Below, one piece after another: positions 9,095 to 17,200 of a stretch of DNA of 64,000 bases. Origin of the DNA: JANOYJ01 sp963792485 (GTDB lineage Bacteria > Pseudomonadota > Alphaproteobacteria > Rhizobiales > Rhizobiaceae). The notes beneath the pieces were generated by a model. The model made no database searches and was not told the DNA's origin. It worked only from the letters and a program-made list of their open reading frames with translations. Each line of letters starts with the position of its first letter. The first letter of the stretch is position 1. The position numbers were made by a program, and so were the translations under genes. Location of the stretch: NCBI GenBank assembly GCA_963792485.1, contig CAWBWL010000013.1:186001-250000 (forward strand), read 5' to 3'.

Positions 9095-9125
9095 AAGGGC
9101 GGGGCCGCTTTGGCCCCGCCCTTTC
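9095..9125 (+). terminator. Intrinsic terminator after the CHRD gene
   Basis: A perfect 12-bp stem (AAGGGCGGGGCC / GGCCCCGCCCTT) with a GCTTT loop, followed by TTCTG. It lies ~20 nt after the stop codon. The T-run is short but the stem is exceptionally stable. Confidence 0.75.
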
Positions 9126-9177
9126 TGCGTCATCGCCTTATTCGCGGCACTTCCAAAAACATTCTTGCACGGTCGGT

Positions 9178-9201
9178 GAATAAAAAGGCCGGTCATCCGT
9201 T
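9178..9201 (+). promoter_or_regulatory. Candidate ECF sigma promoter upstream of the DUF3455 gene
   Basis: GAATAAAA and CGTTCAC with a 16-nt GAAT-to-CGTT spacer, identical in both boxes and spacing to the site at 8512, while the spacer sequence differs. CGTT lies 53 nt before the ATG at 9254. Conservation of the boxes but not the spacer argues for function rather than recent duplication. Confidence 0.55.
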
Positions 9202-9253
9202 CACCGCATAACGACTGGTCATTCCGGCCGGACGGCAACTCGAAAGGCGCATC

Positions 9254-9802
9254 ATGTCCGCTCTCTCACGCAGCATTCCCCGCCCGGCCAACGCGGCCAT
9301 TTGCATGGCATCCGCCACGCTCGGCGTTCTGGCGGTCGCAATCATCCTTACCCCTTCAAGCGCGTCTTCCGCAGACGTTCCTGCTGCCGCTGCGGCGGAC
9401 GGGAAGAGCGAAATCATGAAGCTTCACGCCGAGGGCCTGCAGATTTACGAATGCAAGGCTGAGGCAGGCAAAGCCGCCAACTGGCAGTTCCGCGAGCCGC
9501 TGGCCATTTTGACAAAAGACGGCAAGACGGTCGGGCGGCATTACGCCGGTCCGAGCTGGGAGCTTGCCGCAGGCGGCGCAATCGTCGGCAAGGTCGACGG
9601 GCAGGCTACCGGCGGCTCACCCGGAGATATTAAACTGCTCCGGCTGAATGTCATTGACCGGCTGGGTGAGGGCGAGCTTGCCAAAGCGAGCATGATTCAG
9701 CGGCTCGAAACGCGCGGCGGCGCATTCGCCGGCGCGTGCCAGACTCCCGGCGCCCTCCATCTTGAACCCTATTCCGCCGAATACGTCTTTCTCGGAGAGT
9801 GA
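9254..9802 (+). CDS. Secreted DUF3455 protein
   Basis: A 182-residue exported protein. Residues 1-40 are a signal region (hydrophobic ATLGVLAVAIILTPSSASSA). The mature part matches DUF3455: LHAEGLQIYECKAEAGKAANW, then GKTVGRHYAGPSWEL, which is the family hallmark, and a late AGACQTPG segment that would place a second cysteine near the first. DUF3455 proteins have no established biochemical role and are often found in stress- or oxidant-related neighbourhoods. It precedes the superoxide dismutase by ~95 nt on the same strand, so the two may share the ECF-type promoter at 9178. Confidence 0.82.
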   Translation: MSALSRSIPRPANAAICMASATLGVLAVAIILTPSSASSADVPAAAAADGKSEIMKLHAEGLQIYECKAEAGKAANWQFREPLAILTKDGKTVGRHYAGPSWELAAGGAIVGKVDGQATGGSPGDIKLLRLNVIDRLGEGELAKASMIQRLETRGGAFAGACQTPGALHLEPYSAEYVFLGE

Positions 9803-9898
9803 AGGATGCGCCGGGCGCAAGTGTGGCCGGGGGCTATCATTCCACCCTCCACAATGACCGCCAGCAGGAAACTGGCTCAACCTTAGGAGACACGCATC

Positions 9899-10645
9899 AT
9901 GAATACGCTTACCCGCCGAAACCTGCTGACCGCTGCAACCGGCCTCGCCGCTGTCGCGGCCACGTCCCGAATAGCGTTCGCGCAGCAGAGTGACAAAAAA
10001 CAGGCTGCGAAGGACAATGGTCCGTTTTCCGTCGCGCCGCTGCCCTACGCGCCAAACGCGCTTGAGCCGCATATCGATGCGCAGACAATGCAGTTCCATC
10101 ACGGCAAGCACCACGCCGCCGCTGTCACGAACTTGAACAATGCAGTCAAGGAGGCGCCGCAGATCGCGGATCATCCGGTCGAGCATGTCCTGGCCAATCT
10201 TGACAGCCTTCCTGAAAGCATCCGCAAGACTGTCCGCAACAACATGGGCAGCCACGCCAACCACACCATGTTCTGGCAGATCATGGGTCCCAATGGCGGC
10301 CCGCCGCAGGGCAATTTGCTGACGGCAATCGACCGCGATCTCGGCGGGCTTGAGAAATTCAAAGCCGACTTCAACGGCGAAGGCGGCAAGGTGTTCGGTT
10401 CAGGCTGGGTCTTTGTCACAGTGACAGAGCAAGGCAAGCTCGCACTTGAAACGCGGCCCAATCAGGATACGCCCCTCATGGACGGCAAGCGCGTCCTGTT
10501 CGGCAACGACGTCTGGGAGCACGCCTACTATCTAAACTACCAGAATAGCCGCGCCGACTATCTGAAAGCTTGGTGGAATGTCGTGGACTGGTCAAAGGTA
10601 TCGGAGCGCTATACACAGGCAGGCAAGGGAACGCTGACGATCTGA
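9899..10645 (+). CDS. Tat-exported Fe/Mn superoxide dismutase
   Basis: A 248-residue enzyme that converts superoxide to oxygen and peroxide, here in the periplasm. The N-terminus carries a twin-arginine signal (TRRNLLTAATGLAAVAA, cleaved after AFA near residue 28), unusual because most bacterial Fe/Mn-SODs are cytosolic. Metal ligands are visible: H67 in QFHHGKHH, H122 in NHTMFW, and D204 and H208 in NDVWEHAYY. The NQDTPLM segment resembles the manganese-type family, but metal use cannot be settled from sequence. The ribosome site is TTAGGAGA before the ATG at 9899. It lies between the DUF3455 gene and the ECF sigma/anti-sigma pair, consistent with an envelope oxidative-stress regulon. Confidence 0.92.
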   Translation: MNTLTRRNLLTAATGLAAVAATSRIAFAQQSDKKQAAKDNGPFSVAPLPYAPNALEPHIDAQTMQFHHGKHHAAAVTNLNNAVKEAPQIADHPVEHVLANLDSLPESIRKTVRNNMGSHANHTMFWQIMGPNGGPPQGNLLTAIDRDLGGLEKFKADFNGEGGKVFGSGWVFVTVTEQGKLALETRPNQDTPLMDGKRVLFGNDVWEHAYYLNYQNSRADYLKAWWNVVDWSKVSERYTQAGKGTLTI

Positions 10646-10717
10646 TCTGTCATCTCAAGAGCCAATTGGCTGAAGGAATGAGGTGATGCCGGATCTTGCA
10701 GCACGAGTCTTCGCGTC

Positions 10718-11328
10718 ATGTATGCGATAGATGATCAGGGCGGTTTCTCAGGTGGCCGGCTGGCTTCGCGCCAGTCGGCATCTGCAAGCATGAGGAGCAA
10801 GCCGATAGCTTCGAGCGATGTTGATATCAGGGACCAGCTGGTTCCCCATCTTGGCCGGATGTGGCGGTATGCCTTGGTGCTGTCGCGGCAGCGTGATGTC
10901 GCCGAAGATCTTGTCCAGGCCGCTTGTGTGCGCGGTATTGAACGGGCTTCGCAGTTCCGTCCAGGCACCCGGCTAGACCGCTGGCTGTTTTCGATCCTTC
11001 ACTCAATCTGGATCGACGAAGTGCGCTCGCGCAGGGTTCGGCTCGGCCAGGGATTTGTCGAGGCGGACACAGCGCTGGTTCTTGACGGAGAACATGATGT
11101 TCAAACGCGCGTTGACGCCAATCAGGTCTTGCGCCAGATCGACGCTTTGCCCGAAGCGCAGCGCACGGCGGTGTTTCTCGCTTAGTGAAGGTTATTCATA
11201 CCGTGAAATCCCGATGTCTGGGCATACCGATCGGGACCGTCATGAGCCGGCTTGCCAGCGGACGGTCGAAACTGACCGGTGACCCGTCGCCGGAAAACCA
11301 GCCTCGTTTGGAGAAAGGGAGGTCATGA
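10718..11328 (+). CDS. ECF-family RNA polymerase sigma factor, frameshifted in region 4
   Basis: Region 2 is intact (WRYALVLSRQRDVAEDLVQA, then FRPGTRLDRWLFSILHSIWI), as is the start of region 4 (LRQIDALPEAQRTAVFL). The frame then fails at ~11183-11215. The following bases in other frames encode EGYSYREI and IPIGTVMSRLASGRSKL, exactly the helix-turn-helix of region 4.2. Two or three single-base losses explain the break, and the restored protein is ~200 residues. The true stop is TGA at 11326, overlapping the anti-sigma start as ATGA, so the two are translationally coupled. It resembles ECF groups paired with a RskA-like anti-sigma factor in Hyphomicrobiales. The start is uncertain; an ATG at 10790 is possible. 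Confidence 0.85.
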
Positions 11329-12120
11329 TGTCTGAACATGTTATGCACAGCCTGTCCTCTGACGAGATGCTTGTGGCATTTCTTGACGGCGAGCTTGACG
11401 GCGCTGAGCAGAAGGCCATGGAAGAGCTGCTGGAGAAGGATCCGGCGTTGGCGGCGCGCCTCGAATTGCTCGCCGGCTCGCCGCCGCCTCTGCACGGCGC
11501 ATTTGACGCGCTGCTGGAAGAGGCCCCGCTCGCCCGGATGGCGGAAAGGCTTGCCCAGAGCAGCACCCGGCCAAAAGCCGAGCCCATGTACACGCGCCGC
11601 AGTCTAATCGCCGCTTCCATTGGGCTGGTCGCTTTTGGCGTTGCCGCCGACCGCGGGGTTGGGGCCTTTCTGGCAAGCCGCCGGAAAAATGACGAGGAGG
11701 GCTGGCGCGGAGTGGTGGCCAATTACATGGCGCTTTACTCCGCCGAGACGCTGGAGAATCTCGCGGGGACCGGAACAGCGGAAGACGCGCAGATCGCGAG
11801 CGCCGGAAACGCTTTGGGATTGCCTTTGGAGCGGTCAAACATTGAATTGGCTGATATTCCGTTCAAGCGCGCCCAGATGCTGAAATTCAAGAACAAGCCG
11901 CTGGCCCAGATTGCCTATCTTGATCCGAAGGATGGTCCGGTCGCCCTGTGCATCATGGCCAACACCGCCGGGAAATCGGCGCCGCAGACAGAGCAGCGCC
12001 GCGGTCTCAATCTCGTCTTCTGGTCAAGCGCCACGCACGCTTTCCTGGTCATCCGGCCGCGCGCCGGCAGACAAGCTTGAGGACTTGGCTGGACGGCTGC
12101 GCCAGACCTTGCCTGCCTGA
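11325..12120 (+). CDS. Membrane anti-sigma factor, late frameshift
   Basis: The partner of the overlapping ECF sigma factor. An N-terminal helical anti-sigma domain (SSDEMLVAFLDGELDGAEQK, about residues 1-50) would bind sigma in the cytoplasm; it lacks the HxxxCxxC zinc motif. One transmembrane helix follows (SLIAASIGLVAFGVAADRGV, around residues 90-108), then a periplasmic sensor domain of ~150 residues. The frame ends early at 12080 as RPRAGRQA; dropping one C near 12053 gives GRAPADKLEDLAGRLRQTLPA and a stop at 12120, the usual ending of this family, for 264 residues. Sensing presumably occurs in the periplasm and releases the sigma factor, but the signal is unknown. Confidence 0.8.
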
Positions 12121-12147
12121 AACTGCTTGCTGCATTGCAATCTCGCT

Positions 12148-13206
12148 TCACTTAATCGCGCGAAACCCCTCAACCACCTCCCCCATATCTCCCGGCATTC
12201 CCGCCTCAAACCGCATCACCTTGCCCTTCGCCGGATGCTCGAACGCCAGCAGCCCCGCATGCAGCGCTTGGCGTCCAAACGCCTGAACCATGCTCCGGAA
12301 CGGCTCAGGCAGCCTGTTGGCTTTGGTCTTGAACGCCGCGCCGTATTCGGCGTCGCCAATCAGCGGATGGCCGATATGGGCCATGTGGACGCGGATCTGG
12401 TGGGTGCGGCCGGTTTCGAGGCGGCATTCGATGAGGCTCGCAAAGGCGTCGCCGTTCTTTTGAGAACCGAAGCGCTCCAGCACCTGAAAATGCGTGACGG
12501 CGTGGCGCGCGTCGCTTTGGCTTTCCTTGACCACGGCCTGGCGCGTCCGATCCTTCTGCGAGCGTCCGAGCGGCGCGTCGATTGTACCGGTCACGCGCTC
12601 CGGCGCGCCCCAGACGAGCGCCAGATAAGCCCGTTCCAAACCGCCCGTCCGGCCATGGTCGGCGAAGGTGTCGGCAAGAGCGCGGTGGGCCTGGTCGTTT
12701 TTGGCAACAACCATGACGCCGGTCGTGTCCTTGTCGAGACGGTGGACAATGCCCGGCCGCTTGACCCCGCCAATACCAGACAAGGTGTCCGCGCAATGAT
12801 GGATGAGGGCGTTGACGAGCGTGCCGGTCCAATTGCCATTGCCGGGATGGACGACAAGTCCGGCCGGCTTGTTGATGACGATCACATCCTTGTCTTCAAA
12901 CAGGATGTCGAGCGCGATGTCCTCCGGCTCCGGTTCAGCGGGCTCCGGCTCGGGCAAAGCGAGCGCGATCCTGTCCCCACCTTTCAGCTTCAGCTTCGCC
13001 TCGAGAACGTGCTGGCTGTTGATGGTGACCGCGCCGGCTTCAATCAAACTCTTGATACGGCTGCGTGACAAGTCCGGCCCAAGCTCTCCGGCCAGCCATT
13101 GATCCAGCCGCCGGCCTGTCGCGTCCGCTCCGGCGGTCAGCACTTTCAATGCGTCATCGTCTTCGATATCAGGGTCGCGCACAGTTAAAGGAATCCTGAA
13201 TGGCAA
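12148..13206 (-). CDS. rluD: RluD-type 23S rRNA pseudouridine synthase
   Basis: A 352-residue enzyme that isomerises uridines in 23S rRNA; family members modify helix 69. An N-terminal S4 RNA-binding domain is present (RRLDQWLAGELGPDLSRSRI, about residues 31-90). The catalytic domain has the HRLDKDTTG motif with the catalytic Asp, the LERAYLALVWG strand and the RTHQIRVHMAHIGHPLIGD motif. A late FRFEAGMPGDM-like end (RFEAGMPGDMGEVV) is typical of alphaproteobacterial members. Its first seven nucleotides overlap the divergent DUF6476 gene. Which uridines it modifies (1911/1915/1917 for RluD proper) is inferred from family only. Confidence 0.92.
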   Translation of the reverse strand: MPFRIPLTVRDPDIEDDDALKVLTAGADATGRRLDQWLAGELGPDLSRSRIKSLIEAGAVTINSQHVLEAKLKLKGGDRIALALPEPEPAEPEPEDIALDILFEDKDVIVINKPAGLVVHPGNGNWTGTLVNALIHHCADTLSGIGGVKRPGIVHRLDKDTTGVMVVAKNDQAHRALADTFADHGRTGGLERAYLALVWGAPERVTGTIDAPLGRSQKDRTRQAVVKESQSDARHAVTHFQVLERFGSQKNGDAFASLIECRLETGRTHQIRVHMAHIGHPLIGDAEYGAAFKTKANRLPEPFRSMVQAFGRQALHAGLLAFEHPAKGKVMRFEAGMPGDMGEVVEGFRAIK

Positions 13207-13577
13207 AAGCTCTGGTCGAAGAAGACGAAAAACCGCTCGATCCGGCCATGGAAAAAGTGCGCCGCAAGATGATCCGACTTCTGGGTGTGTCCATCGGCGT
13301 GATGATGGCAGGCCTTATGGCCGTGCTTTTTGCCATTGTCTACAAGATGAATGGCGGCGGCAAGGAGCCGTCCTCGATTGCGTCACCGGCTTCAGGTGCC
13401 TTGATTGCGGGCGCAGGCGAGATCGTATTGCCTGCCGGCGCCTACATGAACAGTCAAAGCCTGTCAGGCGACCGCTTGTCGCTGGACGTGACACTGAAGG
13501 GGGGCGCTCGCGAGATTCAAATATTCGATATGACCAGCCGGCAGATTGTGGCGCGATTTGCAGTGATTTCGAAATAG
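13200..13577 (+). CDS. DUF6476 single-pass membrane protein
   Basis: A 125-residue protein with an acidic N-tail, one transmembrane helix (LLGVSIGVMMAGLMAVLFAI, about residues 27-46) and a small outside domain. That domain ends in a beta-rich segment (LSLDVTLKGGAREIQIFDMTS). This matches the DUF6476 family found head-to-head with rluD in many alphaproteobacteria. AAAGGA precedes the ATG at 13200 by 7 nt. It overlaps the 5' end of rluD by 7 nt on the opposite strand and is immediately followed, with no gap, by the VOC gene. No function is known. Confidence 0.8.
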   Translation: MAKALVEEDEKPLDPAMEKVRRKMIRLLGVSIGVMMAGLMAVLFAIVYKMNGGGKEPSSIASPASGALIAGAGEIVLPAGAYMNSQSLSGDRLSLDVTLKGGAREIQIFDMTSRQIVARFAVISK

Positions 13578-13969
13578 ATGAGCATGAAGCTCGGCCTCGT
13601 GACCATTGTCGTGCGCGACTATGATGATGCGAAGGCGTTTTATCTTGAGAAACTTGGTTTTGCGCTGATTGAAGACAGTGATCTTGGCGGCGGCAAGCGC
13701 TGGCTGGTGGTTTCGCCCGGCGCGACGAGCGCGCGCCTCTTGCTTGCCAAGGCCAAGAACGAAGCGGAGCGCCGGCCATCGGAAATCAGACAGGCGGGCG
13801 CGTGGCGATGTTTCTTGAAACGGACGATTTCGTGCGTGATCACGCCTTGATGCTGGCGCGGGGCGTGAAGTTTCGCGAAGAGCCAAGGCATGAAGGCTAT
13901 GGCATTGTCGCCGTGTTCGAAGACCTCTACGGCAACCTTTTCGATCTCATCGAAATGAAACTGCCGTGA
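13578..13969 (+). CDS. VOC/glyoxalase-fold protein, one frameshift
   Basis: A ~130-residue protein of the vicinal-oxygen-chelate superfamily. It opens MSMKLGLVTIVVRDYDDAKA, with YLEKLGFALIEDSDLGGGKRW as the first babbab module. The frame breaks near 13776: after KNEAERR the next bases read AIGNQTGGRVAMFLETDDF in another frame. One missing G restores it, continuing through HEGYGIVAVFEDLYGNLFDL to the stop at 13969. Family members in this subgroup (short, single-domain) are usually called glyoxalase or bleomycin-resistance-like, without a proven substrate. The start abuts the stop of the DUF6476 gene, so the two are coupled. Confidence 0.82.
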
Positions 13970-14013
13970 GCGTAATTGCATTTGCCGCACGGGCGGATTA
14001 TATCCCCACCGCC

Positions 14014-14088
14014 GCGCCCATCGTCTAGCGGTCAGGACACCGCCCTCTCACGGCGGGAACAGGGGTTCGATTCCCCTTGGGCGTACCA
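14014..14088 (+). tRNA. tRNA-Glu (anticodon CTC)
   Basis: The acceptor stem GCGCCCA pairs with TGGGCGT, the D-arm is TCTAGCGGTCAGGA, and the anticodon stem CCGCC/GGCGG encloses loop CTCTCAC with anticodon CTC. The T-arm is CAGGGGTTCGATTCCCCTT. The 3' CCA is encoded. It folds cleanly as a 75-nt tRNA decoding GAG. Confidence 0.95.
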
Positions 14089-14251
14089 TTTCCATCTAGT
14101 TTCCATGGTAGCGCTTGGTCCCTGCGCAACTGTTGCAATTGCGCCAATCCTTAGGGAAGAAGACCTTGAAATGCGTTGATTCGTCACCGCACTTGCTTGC
14201 AATCGATAGCTGCACGATTTAGGGATTTCTTAACGCCCGGGGCACTTGATA

Positions 14252-17200
14252 ATGCAGAAATACAGACGCAACGGCCTCTTGAGAGGTATTTCTCAACGCC
14301 TCTCGGGGAATTTGGCAGCGGCTGCTCCGCAATGTCACTCGCCAGCGTGTGCGACCAAATTCTCGCTAACCAATTTGCGATAGCGGCGTGCCTGACTGTT
14401 CAGCCGGACAGTTCTCTCGCAGCCGACTACACATGGGATACGGTCGGAGCGCAATGTTCAAGGCGGGTCGGGAGACTGGAAACAATGACAACAAATGGAC
14501 AACGGACAACGGCGCTAGAAATACGAACTGGCACAATGGCTCCACCGCAATTTTCGGCGGCAATAGCGGGAGAGTAACGCTGGCGGAAGTTGTAAATCGG
14601 GGGCATGGTGTTTAACTCCAACGGTTATGTCATCTGAAAGGGGTCGGGACCCAATAGCCTGGACATAGGCGCAGGCCCGGTCAATTTGACGTCCAATGCC
14701 GGCCAACAGCCACAATAGGCGCCGATTGCGGGGACCGGAGGCGTCAACGTAAACGGGGCGGGTATTCTCGCGTTGACCGGTACAAATACTTATTCGGGGA
14801 TTACAAGTATTACTGGCGGCGGAACACTGCAGAACAATGGGACCATTGCCGGAGGGGTTAATGTTTCGGTTGGGTCTCTCAATAACCTTGGGACGGTCAG
14901 CGGTGGTGTGACGAACTCGGGGTTGGTCACGAACGGAGCTAGCGCGACTATCAATGGCGAACTCATCAATAATGGCGGGACCGTCAATGCGGGTGGAACG
15001 ATTAATGGCGGCCTCAGCAATCAAGGCGCAGGCGTGGTCAACGCTGTTGGCGCGCTGAACATTAACGGCTTGCTGGACAACAACTCCAGCGCTCCAGTCG
15101 GCGTGTCGATAGGCCTGGGCACGTCACTCACAGCAACCAATATCAGCAACCAACTTGGCGCGAGCATTCTAAACGGCGGCATTCTTTCGTCCACCAATGC
15201 AATATCGAATCTTGGCACGCTGACGACAACCGGCACGGTGAACGCCGGGATCAACAATGGCGGTGTGGTGAATGCCCAGGGCTCCATGAGCGGTGCTTTG
15301 AACAATAGCGGGAACGGGATCATCAACACGACCGGCGCATTCGCGCTGGCGGGAACGCTGACGAACAGCTCGACAAACGCCAATGGTGTGCTGATTGAGG
15401 CAGGTAAGTCACTTTCGGCGACCAACATCAACAACCAGTCCGGCGCGTTCCTGGTGAACGGCGGCATTCTTTCGTCCACCAATGCAATATCGAATCTTGG
15501 CACGCTGACGACAACCGGCACGGTGAACGCCGGGATCAACAATGGCGGTGTGGTGAATGCCCAGGGCTCCATGAGCGGTGCTTTGAACAATAGCGGGAAC
15601 GGGATCATCAACACGACCGGCGCATTCGCGCTGGCGGGAACGCTGACGAACAGCTCGACAAACGCCAATGGTGTGCTGATTGAGGCAGGTGAGTCACTTT
15701 CGGCGACCAACATTAACAACCAGTCCGGCGCGTTCCTGGTGAACGGCGGCATTCTTTCGTCCACCAATGCAATATCGAATCTTGGCACGCTGACGACAAT
15801 CGGCACGGTGAACGCCGGGATCAACAATGGCGGTGTGGTGAATGCCCAGGGCTCCATGAGCGGTGCTTTGAACAATAGCGGGAACGGGATCATCAACACG
15901 ACCGGCGCATTCGCGCTGGCGGGAACGCTGACGAACAGCTCGACAAACGCCAATGGTGTGCTGATTGAGGCAGGTGAGTCACTTTCGGCCACAAATATTA
16001 TTAACGCGCTCGGCGCGAGCATGGTCAATGGCGGCCTGCTTTCCTCGGGGAGTGCCATCCAAAATTCGGGAAACCTGACAAACAGCGGGTCTGTTTTTGG
16101 TGGACTGGTTGTCAATGCCGGGCAAGTCAGCAATCTCGCTGGCGGCAGCATAAATGGTGGCACCACGATCAACGGCGGTGCGGTCACGTCAGTTGGTATG
16201 CTGTTGGGGAGTGTTACTCTGGGCGGCGGCAGCTTGACTGTCGCGGGGGCTGGAAACTCGGTGCTCGACGATGCCGGCTTGCTGACGGTCGATGGCGGCA
16301 CGCTGTTTGTACAGAACAGCGAAGCAATCGGTAATCTCTCCGGCGTTGGGGGCCAGATCAATATTGCTGGCGGCCAGACATTGGCTGTGAATCAAACAAC
16401 CAGTCAATCCTATGGCGGGACATTTGCAAACAGCGGCGCCCTCAGCCTCGGTGGTGCGGGCGGGCTTTTGACGCTGACAGGCAATAGCTCAAGTTTCGCA
16501 GGCAACACTGCAATTAACGGTTCGACTTTGTCACTCGCTTCTGGCGCAAGTCTTGGGGGAATAACCACCGTAAATGCTGGTGGGAGTATTGGTGGCACAG
16601 GAGGGTCGCTCGGAGAGCTTGTTCTCAATGGCGGCGACGCGTTGGCGAACGCGAATTTGATTGTCTCAGGTAACACAACCGTCCTTGGTGGCACTATGGC
16701 GGCCGCGATAGACGGCCAAGGCACTGGCGAGTTTGCCATAGGCGGCGGCACTTTCTCAGGCGCCGCGAATAATTTTCAAAGCTTCATCCATACTGGCGGC
16801 TCGCTCACCGCTGGTTCGTTGATAGACGCTTTCGCCTTTGGCCAAACCGGCGGTGCCGATGCAGGTGCTACAATAAACGCCGAACTCCGCGCTACCGCGA
16901 TCGGTGGCGTCATAAACAGTCTTTCTGCTGCACAAACGGTCGTAACTAATAATGCAGGTGACGTGACCATCGTGTCGTCCGCAAATGTGCAATTGGGAGG
17001 GGCCGGCACAGCGATAAGCACCAATGCGTCAGGCGCGACGAACATTACTGTCAACGGCCCCATCGGTGGAGCACGGGGTATCACCGCCACTGGCACAGGC
17101 GCCGGCAGCAGTATTAATATATTGACGTTTGGGCCGATTGTGACGGATTCGACTGCGATCAGCATGACATCGGATCTGTCCGGAGGCGCTGCAGTTGCGC

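Noticed and set aside
15181..16035. Regularly spaced repeats as a possible CRISPR array
   Set aside because: The 285-bp units are contiguous coding repeats without short palindromic repeats or unique spacers, and no cas genes are near.
15021..16361. A 446-codon open frame on the minus strand inside the autotransporter passenger
   Set aside because: It is antisense to a clear repeat-rich passenger; its Pro/Ala/Val composition mirrors the sense codons and it has no homology.
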